Part shown: positions 32,351-42,313 of the stretch, in pieces
Layout of the letters: each line of letters opens with the position of its first letter
Numbering within the stretch: position 1 is the first letter of the stretch
From: Tieghemiomyces parasiticus
Lineage: Eukaryota > Kickxellomycota > Dimargaritomycetes > Dimargaritales > Dimargaritaceae
DNA length: 64,000 nucleotides
Direction of reading: 5' to 3'
Assembly (NCBI GenBank): GCA_027575765.1
Contig: JANBPT010000063.1
Location: forward strand, 22,936-86,935
Notes under the pieces: model-generated
What the model saw: the letters and a program-made list of their open reading frames with translations, nothing else
Databases searched by the model: none
Told to the model about the DNA's origin: nothing
Program-made: the position numbers and the translations under genes

Positions 32351-34368
32351 TGTTGAAATTACGGTCACGGGAGAACGAGGGGCGGGGTTCGGTAATGAAG
32401 GTGGCCGTGGGCAGTGAATGCAATAGCGAGGGAAACTTCTGACCAGCAGTAAGCGAGCGTTGGGATGAGTGAGATGGGATGGAATGACGAAACGGACGGG
32501 GACGGCAAAGAGGCTCGGGGTCGACCTTGTCAAGCAGGCGAACGGGTGCGAACGGAGGGAGGCGGGGGCCGTATTTGGCACTGGTCTCGGACTAAAGGAA
32601 AGTATGAAGGTACGGACGGGTAGCGTTGAGCCGGCTTGGATAGGGGCGGGCTAAAGGCTGGACATCCAGATGCGAAGGGTCGGGGACGGGTGCCAAGGAA
32701 GAAGGGGCCACCGGGGCGTTCCTCGGTTGGACCAATGGAGATGCACGTGCGGAGTCCGAAGGCGGGAGTGGAGGAGTTTGGAAACCCGCGGAAGAGGGCC
32801 GCTGAGTGTTGAGCATGGATTGGCGCCGGTTGTAAGTGGAGAAGCCGTTATGGCCTCTTCGCCATCAAAATAATACAAATACAGAGTTTGTGGAGGTGCA
32901 ACAGTCGGCGGCGGCAGGGGGCAGGATGACAAATAAGGGCCCGGGCACCTATACTGAATAGGTCGGACGCTGTGGAAGCGATGGGAGGGCCACGTAGCGC
33001 AGAGGACGGATGGAGGACTAGCTCAGGCGACAGTTCAAGTTGCGACGGCCGGATAATCAATACGCCAGCGAGCTGTGGGTAAAGACAGAGGAGTCGTTGA
33101 CGGTAATATCGTGGCTGGTCGAACGCCCCGGCGCGTCCTCGACCGGACAGGAGGGGCAGCGCTCGCCGACCAAGCCACGTCACTCGTAGGCCCTGGCGAA
33201 CATCCCCAGAGACCATCCGCCCTTTCCACACCCCTGTCAAAGTGCGGGGCAGCTCATTGCTCGTCCGCGTCCCTACGGCCAGCGTAGCTGCCAACCTTGC
33301 GATGATGCTGTTACGAAGGGACAGGTATATTGCCGAGATGATTGGTGCGCCACTCGCGAAGTGTCCCGCAGGAATGGAAGAGCCAGGGTTTTTTGAAGGG
33401 GTGGAGGTGGATCGGGCTCTCCTAATAGTCAAACCCAGCCTGATTGGCACTCTCCCACCCGGCGTTCGTTGAGCAATCCTTACATGAGGGCACATACAGC
33501 ACAACGGTCCTGCCACTCGGTCACCATAGTCACCCAAAAGCAAACCTTAGGTCGCCGGTCAGGGGAAGGATCGCCCGCCGTTGGGAAGAGTGGGGGTGGT
33601 TGTAAGAGTGGCACAGCCCAGCCCCGCGACCTGGCGACCGGGGTTAAACGACTGGTGTGCTTTCCGCATACCATTGCGGTAGCCGCTTCGGTCATCGCAC
33701 TGCAAACGGACCGCCAATAAAAGGTGCAATCAGTCCTGCAAAGGCCCGCTCACTAGTGCTCGTTCTTACGGTGCCCCGTGGTCCCGTCATGGTGTATTAT
33801 TCTGTACAATGCCAGTCGACCAGCCTGTTTGAATCTGACCATTGAAACCAATGTAGAGGAGGTCCTAATCCTACTGCTCCACCTCCTTTGGCCATGAGCA
33901 GCCTTCCAGCACTGCGCTCTTCTAGATACGGCAGTTTGGCTGAATATTCCTAAAGCGAGTTAGCCCAGGACTCGTTAGGCTTAACCTGCTCGGAATTAAT
34001 ATGTTGTTTCCTTGCCGATTGATGGCTAACTTGTCGTTCTAATCAACACCCCCCCCTTTAGATGCCCCCATCCGGTTTTAGCAATGGGCGTAGGCTGGGC
34101 GCAGCGTCACGATATACCTTGTGGTTCAAAAGTGCCACACAAGGCCTTCTGATACCTTGGGCCCTTCAATACGCCGTCGCACCATTGCCGCCGACCGCTA
34201 CTGACACAACCCACCTAGCCACCGGGTTGTCATGATCACACGCTGGTCGAGTTGTTCGTCGCCTTACTTTTCCCCCTTCACATTACCTCCCGATCCCCCA
34301 CGTATCTGCGTTCCAGCTCTAAGCTCCTTGTCCTTCCATTCCCTCCTTAACCTTCATGGTTTGTAACA
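32351..34368. other. Divergent intergenic region upstream of the RasGEF
   Basis: About 2 kb holding promoters of the RasGEF (-) and the small membrane protein (+). A minus frame of 231 residues (32848-33543) looks like chance in GC-rich DNA. No repeats or RNA genes recognised. Confidence 0.45.
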
Positions 34369-34611
34369 ATGATTAACTCTGTATCGATCCGACAGAATGC
34401 TATTCCAATCCTAGTGGCTTTCGCCACGGGAATCGCCAGCGGAGTCTACATTTGGAAGCCCTATCTCAAGGCGCTCCCAACAGACCCCTCAGCGCCATCT
34501 AGCGATCCTTTCGCCCGCGAGATCCCGCCAGCTACTACCGCCAAACCGCACGGTGATTCCACCAGTGAGACCTTGCCTTCGGCAGCCGCATCGCAGAAAG
34601 GGCAGGTGTAG
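34369..34611 (+). CDS. Small single-pass membrane protein, unknown function
   Basis: 80 residues from ATG 34369, which is preceded by an AACA context. Residues 1-9 are polar, and about 10-32 form a hydrophobic, glycine-containing helix (IPILVAFATGIASGVYIWKP) ending in Tyr-Ile-Trp-Lys-Pro. Residues 33-80 are a Pro/Ser/Thr/Ala-rich hydrophilic tail. The helix with Gly/Ala-x3-Gly spacing and an aromatic boundary looks genuine and resembles small mitochondrial or ER membrane proteins in general form, but I do not recognise the family. It stands alone between two unrelated genes. It could be a chance frame, though the membrane segment at a sensible position and a pyrimidine-rich leader argue otherwise. 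Confidence 0.55.
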   Translation: MINSVSIRQNAIPILVAFATGIASGVYIWKPYLKALPTDPSAPSSDPFAREIPPATTAKPHGDSTSETLPSAAASQKGQV

Positions 34612-35816
34612 TTAATCGAGCTTGACTTCAGCCAGGTCTCGTTGTACACCATCGAATAACACGTTACCGCCTCAATGAACTCCGTAAGGAAATTCCGCAT
34701 TTCGTTAACCCATAGGGTGCCACCAAGCCCTGCTGATGCTCTCCGTGAAACTTTAGACGGCCTGTCCGGGCCATTTCATCTGCAAGGCCTCTGATTTTAT
34801 TATTGATACAATCCCTTTTGGTACGGGTCTAAATTTTACCCTCCCAGGGCCAGGCTGACGCTCCCGCTTAAAAAGGGTGGCTTTAGAAAGGACAGGTTTT
34901 CATAAAAAAGGAGCCCCGCATGCGCACAGAACAAGCCGGGCTGCTCATCGGTTGAACCTGAAGGACATTAGCCTCTAGCACTATATCCAGTACAGAGAAC
35001 ACACCTGCTAGACTTGTCAGTACAAAGTTATTTAGCATTTGTCCCGCTACAAAGCAGTCCATGGGTTTCTCAATGTAACTCCACTGCTTCGTAAAATCTT
35101 CGTCGCCAGATGGAAGCTAAAGTACCGGGTGGTCGTACCCGAAAGGGATATCACGCCAAGCCGCGAGATGTGTACCCCTGCCGACTGGGCCACTTCCCTC
35201 TCCTGCATAGACTACACCGCTTTTTGCGTTCTCTTGATTCCTTTATTCCACTCTTTTCCACCATTTACACCCTGACCTCCTACTAAAGGTCACCGGACCA
35301 GGGACCTGCCAAGGGCGCTGTCGCGCTTCAACACAGTGGAAACGTTGATACCTTTTATTAATGTGAATAAACGCCAGTTATTTATAATGAGACGTCAGCT
35401 GGCATTCCTTGGTTTCCAACCGAGCGGGAACTTTGCGTTGGGGCAAGGTCGCGGTTTAGCGGAGTCAATGTCGTGTTCAGTTGGTGATAAACCTCAGGGT
35501 GGACGCAGTTACCGATAAAGTATTGTACTGCGCTTAAACCACTTGCGGGTAAACCTATTCCCAGCTCAGGTTCCTGATTAAGTGGTGTGCTGAGACACAA
35601 CAGCGCCCTTCTTCGGTCCAATAACTACCCAATGTACTAACTACTATCGCTTTATAAGCCGCGCACAGCGCCATCAACGCAAAGGACCATCAACACTTTT
35701 CCACGCTTGCTGCCTTTATTTTCTTAATAAGCTTCTTATCTGGTATTTCACCCACCACTCAGGTTCTGGCGATTTGTCGTACGTAGCTCTCTCTACTCTC
35801 CGTAACCTCTGCCGCC
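34612..35816. other. Intergenic region upstream of the O-methyltransferase
   Basis: About 1.2 kb, moderately AT-rich. A plus frame at 35039-35275 lacks an ATG start and matches nothing. It contains the TATA-like element listed separately. Confidence 0.45.
35651..35657 (+). promoter_or_regulatory. TATA-like element upstream of the O-methyltransferase
   Basis: TTTATAA on the plus strand 160 bp before the ATG at 35817, followed by a pyrimidine-rich stretch that would form the leader. Confidence 0.35.
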
Positions 35817-36827
35817 ATGCGCCCGCTATTCCGACCATTCGCTTTACAAACACGCCTCCGCCCCAGCGTGGCAATCGGCCGCGACCGGCGGGTCTTTCTT
35901 TCCACCCAGGCTCTGCTGCGGCGCCAATTCATAAAAGAGGAGGAATTCAGCTCAGGCGATTCCGGTGCCAATCGGGCCCTGGCCCAGGAGCTACTCACCG
36001 AGGCCTACTGTTGGGACCATAGCTCGCCAAACACTGGGCATTCGCAATTGGTCCTAGATGCCGACCCCACAGCTGACATCACACTGACCCCAACGACGCC
36101 CTTTCCGGCGGGGATCGACCCCACCCTGACCTACCTGGACACCATCCGCCAGGATAGTCAGCGTGAGTTCCCGGAGACGGCCTTCATGATGGTATCTCCG
36201 CAGTCTGGTCTCGCGTGCTACTGGCTGATCACCCTGACCAAGGCGCGTCGGATCCTAGAGCTCGGCAGCCTTAACGGCTACTCCACCTTCTGGTTGGCAG
36301 AGGCCCTGAAGCGCAATTGTCGCGAGGCGGGCCTAGCCAAACCGCCGTCCCCCGTTGTGGCCTGTGAATTGCGGAAGGAGTTTGCCCAATCTATCGAGCG
36401 CCAAGTGACCAAGTATAACATGCAAGACTGGCTGGAAGTGCGCCAGGGTCCGGCTTTGGATACCCTGCGGGCCATTCCGGCCGGCACCCAATTCGACTTC
36501 ATATTTCTGGATGCCAACAAGAATGACTACATCAATTACTACGAACAGATATTGGCGCAAGACTTGCTGGCCCCCGGTGGGGTCTTGGCTGTCGATAACG
36601 TGCTCTTCTACGATGCCGTTTACACTAAATACCCGCCCGTGCAAAAGGTTTACCAGCAACTGGCCAAGGATCAAGGGTTGGTAAGCCTGCCACCGCATAA
36701 AGGCCTCCCGAACCACAACCCCCCCAAGTATCTGTATGATTTCAACGCCCACGTTGCCCAGGATCCCCGCACCGAGCAAATCGTCCTGCCGCTGTTTGAC
36801 GGACTGACCCTGATTCGTCGCAAGTAA
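35817..36827 (+). CDS. Class I SAM-dependent O-methyltransferase (CCoAOMT/COMT family)
   Basis: 336 residues, intronless, ATG in a good context (GCCGCC before it). The first ~40 residues are Arg-rich and nearly free of acidic residues (MRPLFRPFALQTRLRPSV...), as in a mitochondrial presequence. The methyltransferase core follows: FMMVSPQSGLACYWLITL, the SAM motif RILELGSLNGYSTFWLA, VVACELRKEF (acidic residue for the SAM ribose), FDFIFLDANKNDYINYYEQI with the Asp/Asn metal ligands, and LLAPGGVLAVDNVLFYDAVY. This is the family-3, divalent-metal-dependent O-methyltransferase fold (caffeoyl-CoA OMT, YrrM, fungal and bacterial relatives). The substrate is not predictable; catechol-like or hydroxylated small molecules are usual. 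No biosynthetic cluster surrounds it. Confidence 0.9.
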   Translation: MRPLFRPFALQTRLRPSVAIGRDRRVFLSTQALLRRQFIKEEEFSSGDSGANRALAQELLTEAYCWDHSSPNTGHSQLVLDADPTADITLTPTTPFPAGIDPTLTYLDTIRQDSQREFPETAFMMVSPQSGLACYWLITLTKARRILELGSLNGYSTFWLAEALKRNCREAGLAKPPSPVVACELRKEFAQSIERQVTKYNMQDWLEVRQGPALDTLRAIPAGTQFDFIFLDANKNDYINYYEQILAQDLLAPGGVLAVDNVLFYDAVYTKYPPVQKVYQQLAKDQGLVSLPPHKGLPNHNPPKYLYDFNAHVAQDPRTEQIVLPLFDGLTLIRRK

Positions 36828-39088
36828 TCCTTATGCCAAGTGGCGTTCCTCTGCCTATCATTCCCCGCGGTCGAAACTCCGGGGTAATCTACTCTCAATT
36901 TTACTTGGCGTCGTTGAGTTCGCTCTCCGATCTTTCCCTGCTTAGCTATCCAACCTTTGTATAACCCCTAATTTTAACCAATTTGCGCGGATAGTCTGCA
37001 TTACTGACAATACTAAGGGGCTCAAATATAATAGTATTACGTGACCATGCAATGTACTGTGATGGGGTCGCGATCTGTGGTAAGTTGGGAGTCCTCAGAA
37101 TACATCGCTCCAATTTTAACGCTGCATGGTTATGACTGTATCCCGCTCCAACTTGTCTAGCCGGACAGAAGTATATCCTGTATAAAAGACAATTGCTGAA
37201 CCCAATGTATTCTGAAGGATAACAGCAGGGTCCATGCATCACCACGGGTACACATTCTTACCCATTGGAGTTTGGCCTCCCCTATTACAACTGACTTCCC
37301 CGGACAGTAATGCAGGATTCTAAAGGATTGGCGTTGGTGACGAGAAGGAGAGGATAACCAAAGTTGTACAACTCCTTTGTGGTGCCTCCAAAGGGACTAG
37401 TGGGCGTGGAGGTCGTAACAGGCACAATTGGCGCTTCAGCGGAGCTTGCAGTAAGGAATGCGTACGATGGAGGTTCAGATGGTATGGGTAGGGGTTTGGA
37501 CAGAGAGGGAATGAGCGTGGCAGAGTATTTATTGAGGTAAAGAGTAGGAGTAAGGACCACCCGTAGGTGGCGAGTGCTAAGCGCTGTCAAGCAATACAAA
37601 GTGTACGTGGCAAAACGGAGGCCGAGTTCATCGAGGCGAACTCAGTGGTTCATATAGCAAGTTCGGGCTGCAAGGTGTCATGGTTCAGAAGTAGTTCTTG
37701 AAGGCAAAAAGTCTCATAAGCTCGTGTATTCGTAGTGTGAGTTCGGGCTGAGATGTATAGAAGAGTCCTGCAAGCCAGACAGCTGGTTGCAGGGCGGCGT
37801 GCTGGTGTCGGAGCTGCAAGCGGTGCCGGCCTGCACTAGCCTAATGTGGTCTTTAGGCACCACATCCCTGTTCACTTTCCGCCGTGAACAGAGTGACGGT
37901 CTGTTTCTCACATGTGACCCACATGGGCATTGTGGTCGTACAAACCAGCAGTCAAAGAGTTGGTCCATGACCTCGATTAAAAGACACCTTCGGGTCGGAC
38001 TGGGCAGGTTACTGACAGCCGAATTGGGAAGCTGGCCGAGTACTAACTTCTGAGCCGAGGATACCGTCTATAGCTATTCTGACATCAAGAGCCCACTCAA
38101 TCTCCAGCGGCTTATCACTTATTCGTAGCCGTCATCTATAGTTGCTTTTCTTTCTTTTTCTAACGACCGTTTCAGTGTGTTCACCTTCGGATTATTATTC
38201 AACTAACCTGACTAATCGGTGCTCCTATCTATTTGCACCCTTCAGCTTAAATCCTTTATGTGCACCCTCTCTCGAACGTTCCACAAGGGTCACTTCTCTA
38301 CCACTATTCATAATCATTCAGCTAACTGTTAGCTAGCCAATTGACTGACAAGGACCTGGTAATTACTATACACCCTTATCATTGAGAAGGCGGTGGTTGA
38401 AGATGTCACTATAAATCATCCTCATCCACAGCTGCAACTTGATTCTGAAAATTGAAACATCTGATGCCTTTCGTACCTACTTGCCGCAGCAAAGTGGTAA
38501 GGGGTAACCTGGAAATCAGAGCATAGCGTAAACACGAATCGTAAACGGACAGTTGTAGAGTAGGATGCCGTATACTTACAGAGAGGTCCTTCAAGGGACC
38601 TCGCTGAATACCAAATGGTTGCATGAGTGTTGTGGTGTCTGAAAGACAACACCTTGGCAAGCGTCGAAACCAGCCAAGGCCCATCTATTAGAAATTTGAT
38701 GGATGAGTAGCGCACGAAATGACTTGGGTGACCCAGAATTTTATTCAAGGTTAAGAGTGTGAGAAGACTGTTTCTATAGTAGATGGCAGGTCGGTCTGTC
38801 CTCGCCTCTCTCGTTGAAATGTCAAGCCTGCCATTACCCCAAGCGGTATCCGGATACCGAGACTTGGGTCTAGATGAGAACCACTACCCATCAGTAGCGC
38901 TATACCCCTAATGGTGAGCATGTATGTCCTTTACAACACTATGCTCGACGCCCCTGTAACTCAGATTGGGTGGATTCCCCCGTTATATTTACCCTCTTCG
39001 GTACGACTCCCCTAGCACATAAACCCGCGACTCAATCTCAGTATATTATGCTCTGGTCGTTAAAAATAGAATCATTCACGATATAACA

Positions 39089-39094
39089 TTTATT
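39089..39094 (-). terminator. Candidate polyadenylation signal of the kinesin gene
   Basis: AATAAA on the minus strand about 205 nt past the kinesin stop, within an AT-rich stretch. Confidence 0.4.
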
Positions 39095-39282
39095 GCAACA
39101 TGATGGCGCAGTGACATGACCGGCATTCTCCTATAACTAGGAAACATGACTAGGCACAGACAAACAGGCAGGGAAGAGTGAGTATTACAAATGCAAGCCC
39201 AAATAGAGAGGGGGCTACAGTGAGACGGGCGGTGCAATTCCAACTCCGCGGCTAGACAGAAGCTATCGACGGGAAGCCACAA

Positions 39283-39298
39283 ACACACACACACACAC
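39283..39298. repeat. CA microsatellite next to the kinesin stop codon
   Basis: An (AC)8 tract immediately adjoining the kinesin termination codon, in the 3' UTR. Confidence 0.8.
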
Positions 39299-42200
39299 CT
39301 AGTCCACCGCTTGATCCTCGGAAAACACCCGACCGTACCGCCGAGCCTCCTCATCCAGCATAAAGTACTCCGTAATATCACTATCGGGGTCGTGGTTGGG
39401 GCGGCTCGGCCGCCGCCGAGGTTGCGGGACCCTGGGGTACATGCCTTCCTCCTCGCCGCTACTCAGAACGTCCATAAGGACGTTCTGCGACAGGTCGCTC
39501 ATATGGTCGCGGTGGCCAATATCATCATCATCCGCATCGTCGTCAATCCGATTCCCGGCCTTCGCCGAAACTGTGGCCAGCGGTCCTGATGGTAGTGTCT
39601 TTGACGACATGGATGCGGGTGAGGCCGGCCGCCGGGCCCGTTCCTGGACCAACTCGCCGCGAACCTGTTCTAACTGGGTAGTAAGCGACTTGATGGTGGT
39701 TTCGAGGTGCTGGATGGTTTCAGCGTTGGCTCGTGTGCTGGCGGTATCGCCGCGAGGGCCGCCTAGGCTGTTATGGTAGTGATCAATCATCCATTCACAA
39801 ATTCCCAGGGCGCCTCGGAGGTACCCAAGGAGTTTACTGGTGAGCTGCAGGCAGGACGCGTCGCCGGCCGGGGTTGGGCCGGTGAAGGTCCGGTCGGCAG
39901 CGTGGAACGAGGTCTTCAAGCGGGCTAGTTCGGGATCGCCGGCCGACCGGATGTCCTGGGAGGTCAGGCTGAGCGCCGGATGTTCGAGGATGAGCTCGTA
40001 GGCGGCTTTGCGTGACTGTAGGACTGCACTCTCTAGGGCAGCCAGACGGTCCCCGGGGTCATAGTCTTTGGGGTCGAGGCAGATGGCCTCCATCGGGGTG
40101 TGCAAGTGCGTACGGACCTTGTGGAGGATCTCGGCTAGTTCAATGTGGAAAGTGTCGGGTTTGGCCTCCAGGGCCGGCAAAGGGTCCCCACGGGCCTGGG
40201 CGGCGCGCACTGTCTGAGCCGCCTCGGACCGGAGCTCGTCAAGTTGGTAGCGCTGGAACGTGGCGTCGGCGTCAGGTCCCAGCCAGCGACTCAAGTCCTG
40301 GGTCTGTAACGCGGCCCGGACCGCCGGGTCGTCGTCCGCAGCGTCAGGGCTCTCAGGCGGGGGGTTGTACACGCGGTCCCGAAGAGCCTCAGGGGTCTCG
40401 AACGTCGTGGCGTTGGCCACCGCCCACTCGCTGACCAAGAGGGATATTTGATCGGCCAGAATCTGGGGGTCGTCCTCGTACATCTCCCACCACTCATTAC
40501 CCAAGCTCCGATTCTCAAGTTCCTGGTACCGCTCGAGCTGGTCACGAAGCTGGAGGTTCTCGCTGGCGAACCGTGTTACCTCTGGATTGTGCCGTAGGAG
40601 CTGTTCGAGCTCCATTATCTCCAGCTTGAGCATGGCCCGCTCGCCGTCTACCAGTTCGTCTAGTCCCTTGGTTGATCGCAGGTCACGTACCTGGTCCTGC
40701 AGGAGGCGCCGGACCATGCGCAGGTTCATCATGGACAGGTCCTTGCGCCGGCAGTCTTCGTGGAGCGTGAGGATCTCGCGGGCGTATCGCGACTTCTCCT
40801 GCTCGAGCTGCCGCAGTTTTCGTGACGAGAGATTGAGCAAGTTCATGAGCCGCAGAATCTCCTCCTTATTCTGTTGTAGGATAAAAGTATGGGTTGCCCG
40901 CTCGGCGGCGTAGCCAGCCGCTAGACTCCCGGCCGTGGGCGCTAGCGATGGGGTGGATGCCACGGAGGTCAGGACAGGGGACGTGTCGTATAACGGCCGG
41001 GCCGGCCGGCCAGGGGTGGCGACGGCGCTGAAGTGTGGCGTACCCCCGCCGCCCACCGCCATTGCTTCGGCCTGGTTGGCCTTAAGTAGGGCCATCTCGT
41101 TCCGCAGTTTTCGGAGCTCGGCCTGCAGTTGCTCTACGCTGCCTTGGGTATCTTGATTGACCACGGCCTTGTTCTTGATCATTTTGGCGCGCTGGGCGAA
41201 TTTGAGGGTTCCGAGCGACTCGGCCGCGTTGATGGTGGCCGGGCTGGCGTTAGCGATGATCCAGGTGATAGAATTGCCGCCCAGCGAGTCGCGCAGTAGA
41301 AAGGTTAGCTTGCTGTCGCGGTAGTGCACGTGGCGCAGCTTGCCATTGGATGACTCTACCAGCGCGTTAATGACCGAGCCCAGCGCCGACAGGCTCTTGT
41401 TGATGTTAGCCGCCTCCTTGAGACGCTGGCCTGTGGTTCCCGCTGTCTTCTGGCGTTCCGACCCAGCCAAGTCGACCAGGTTGAAGCGGGCCTCGCGGAT
41501 ATCGACCAGGTCACCCTCAGTGGTTTTAGATTGGATGATGAGAGTCAGCACCGAATGGGATCGACTGCTCTCGCGATTCATGGCGGTGGAGCCGACGTGC
41601 CGGTTGGTGGCACCGCGCTCAAACACCCGGTAGGCGTCAGTGGGGGTGAGAATGGTTTCCTCGGTAATGCCGTCCACGAATATCCCGCGGTTGATATCCT
41701 CACGGAGGGCACGCATGGGGGTCGCCGGGTCGAGTAGGTCGTGGATGCTCTCGTTATAGATCTCCAGGTAGGAAGCCTTGACCAGGTACTCGGTGGGCCG
41801 ATCGCTGTCGGCGGACCGCTCGGCGATGCGGCGGAACAGGTACTCCATACACCGCGGGATCAGGCCCCGGCGGTCGTTGTCCAGGTTGGTGAGGGGTCCT
41901 GCGCCTTGCATGGTGTAGGTCTTGCCACTGCCTGTCTGGCCGTAGGCGAATATGGTCCCGTTGTAACCCTCCAGGCACCGGTCCACGATGGAGCGGCCCA
42001 CAGAATCGAACATGTCGCGCTGCTCGGTGGCCGGTCCGCCCACGTAGTCGAAGGTGAATGTCTCCTGCTTGGCGGCCATCATGCCCAGGGTCCCGGACAC
42101 GGCCTGCATGGTGACGGCATTGGGAGGGGTGAGCAGGAAGAGCGAGGGCTCAGCGGGGCCGTTGTTACCAGGTGTCGCTGATACGCTAAAGCTGGCCCGG

Positions 42201-42313
42201 CTACCCTGCGAACTGGGTGGGTTGAGCGCTGCCGACGCGAACTGGCTCGACTCTGACAGCTGCTCAGCCTGCGAGAAGGGCCGGATACGGAGATAGACCC
42301 GGATACTCTCCAT
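39299..42313 (-). CDS. Kinesin-12 (KIF15-like) motor protein
   Basis: 1004 residues, intronless. The N-terminal motor spans about residues 1-378. It has the P-loop AYGQTGSGKTYTM (125-132 core), switch I NRESSRSH (246-253) and switch II DLAGSE (281-286), and ends with GTLKFAQRAKMIKNKAVVNQ. That neck and the following DTQGSVEQLQAELRKLRNEM are typical of kinesin-12 (KIF15/Xklp2). Coiled coil follows at about 390-420, 480-620 and 880-920. Kinesin-12 is a plus-end-directed spindle motor that acts beside kinesin-5; fungal members have also been tied to hyphal transport. It is shorter than animal KIF15 (about 1390 residues) and carries a Ser/Ala/Pro-rich insertion at residues 30-60 before the first conserved strand pair. 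The acidic tail (EDDDADDDD-like) is disordered. Kinesin-7 is a less likely alternative. Confidence 0.9.
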   Translation of the reverse strand: MESIRVYLRIRPFSQAEQLSESSQFASAALNPPSSQGSRASFSVSATPGNNGPAEPSLFLLTPPNAVTMQAVSGTLGMMAAKQETFTFDYVGGPATEQRDMFDSVGRSIVDRCLEGYNGTIFAYGQTGSGKTYTMQGAGPLTNLDNDRRGLIPRCMEYLFRRIAERSADSDRPTEYLVKASYLEIYNESIHDLLDPATPMRALREDINRGIFVDGITEETILTPTDAYRVFERGATNRHVGSTAMNRESSRSHSVLTLIIQSKTTEGDLVDIREARFNLVDLAGSERQKTAGTTGQRLKEAANINKSLSALGSVINALVESSNGKLRHVHYRDSKLTFLLRDSLGGNSITWIIANASPATINAAESLGTLKFAQRAKMIKNKAVVNQDTQGSVEQLQAELRKLRNEMALLKANQAEAMAVGGGGTPHFSAVATPGRPARPLYDTSPVLTSVASTPSLAPTAGSLAAGYAAERATHTFILQQNKEEILRLMNLLNLSSRKLRQLEQEKSRYAREILTLHEDCRRKDLSMMNLRMVRRLLQDQVRDLRSTKGLDELVDGERAMLKLEIMELEQLLRHNPEVTRFASENLQLRDQLERYQELENRSLGNEWWEMYEDDPQILADQISLLVSEWAVANATTFETPEALRDRVYNPPPESPDAADDDPAVRAALQTQDLSRWLGPDADATFQRYQLDELRSEAAQTVRAAQARGDPLPALEAKPDTFHIELAEILHKVRTHLHTPMEAICLDPKDYDPGDRLAALESAVLQSRKAAYELILEHPALSLTSQDIRSAGDPELARLKTSFHAADRTFTGPTPAGDASCLQLTSKLLGYLRGALGICEWMIDHYHNSLGGPRGDTASTRANAETIQHLETTIKSLTTQLEQVRGELVQERARRPASPASMSSKTLPSGPLATVSAKAGNRIDDDADDDDIGHRDHMSDLSQNVLMDVLSSGEEEGMYPRVPQPRRRPSRPNHDPDSDITEYFMLDEEARRYGRVFSEDQAVD

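Larger units (their letters stand above)
36828..39298. other. Intergenic interval of about 2.5 kb with possible relic exons
   Basis: AT-richer than average. On the minus strand, frames at 37285-37599 (Ser/Thr/Pro-rich, 104 codons) and 37714-37968 (several Cys, including the stretch AGTACSSDTSTPPCNQ) look more protein-like than chance. They could be exons or remains of a secreted Cys-rich protein. I could not find a consistent splice model or a family, so no gene is called. A (CA)n tract ends at 39298. Confidence 0.35.

Noticed and set aside
31737..32417. 226-residue plus-strand frame
   Set aside because: Antisense to the disordered N-terminus of the RasGEF; Gly/Ala/Arg-rich composition is the complement of Pro/Ser/Ala codons.
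32351..32581. Longer start for the RasGEF
   Set aside because: The open frame extends 77 codons upstream but contains no ATG, so 32350 is used.
32848..33543. 231-residue minus-strand frame in the RasGEF upstream region
   Set aside because: No similarity, lies over a probable promoter, composition unlike the real genes nearby.
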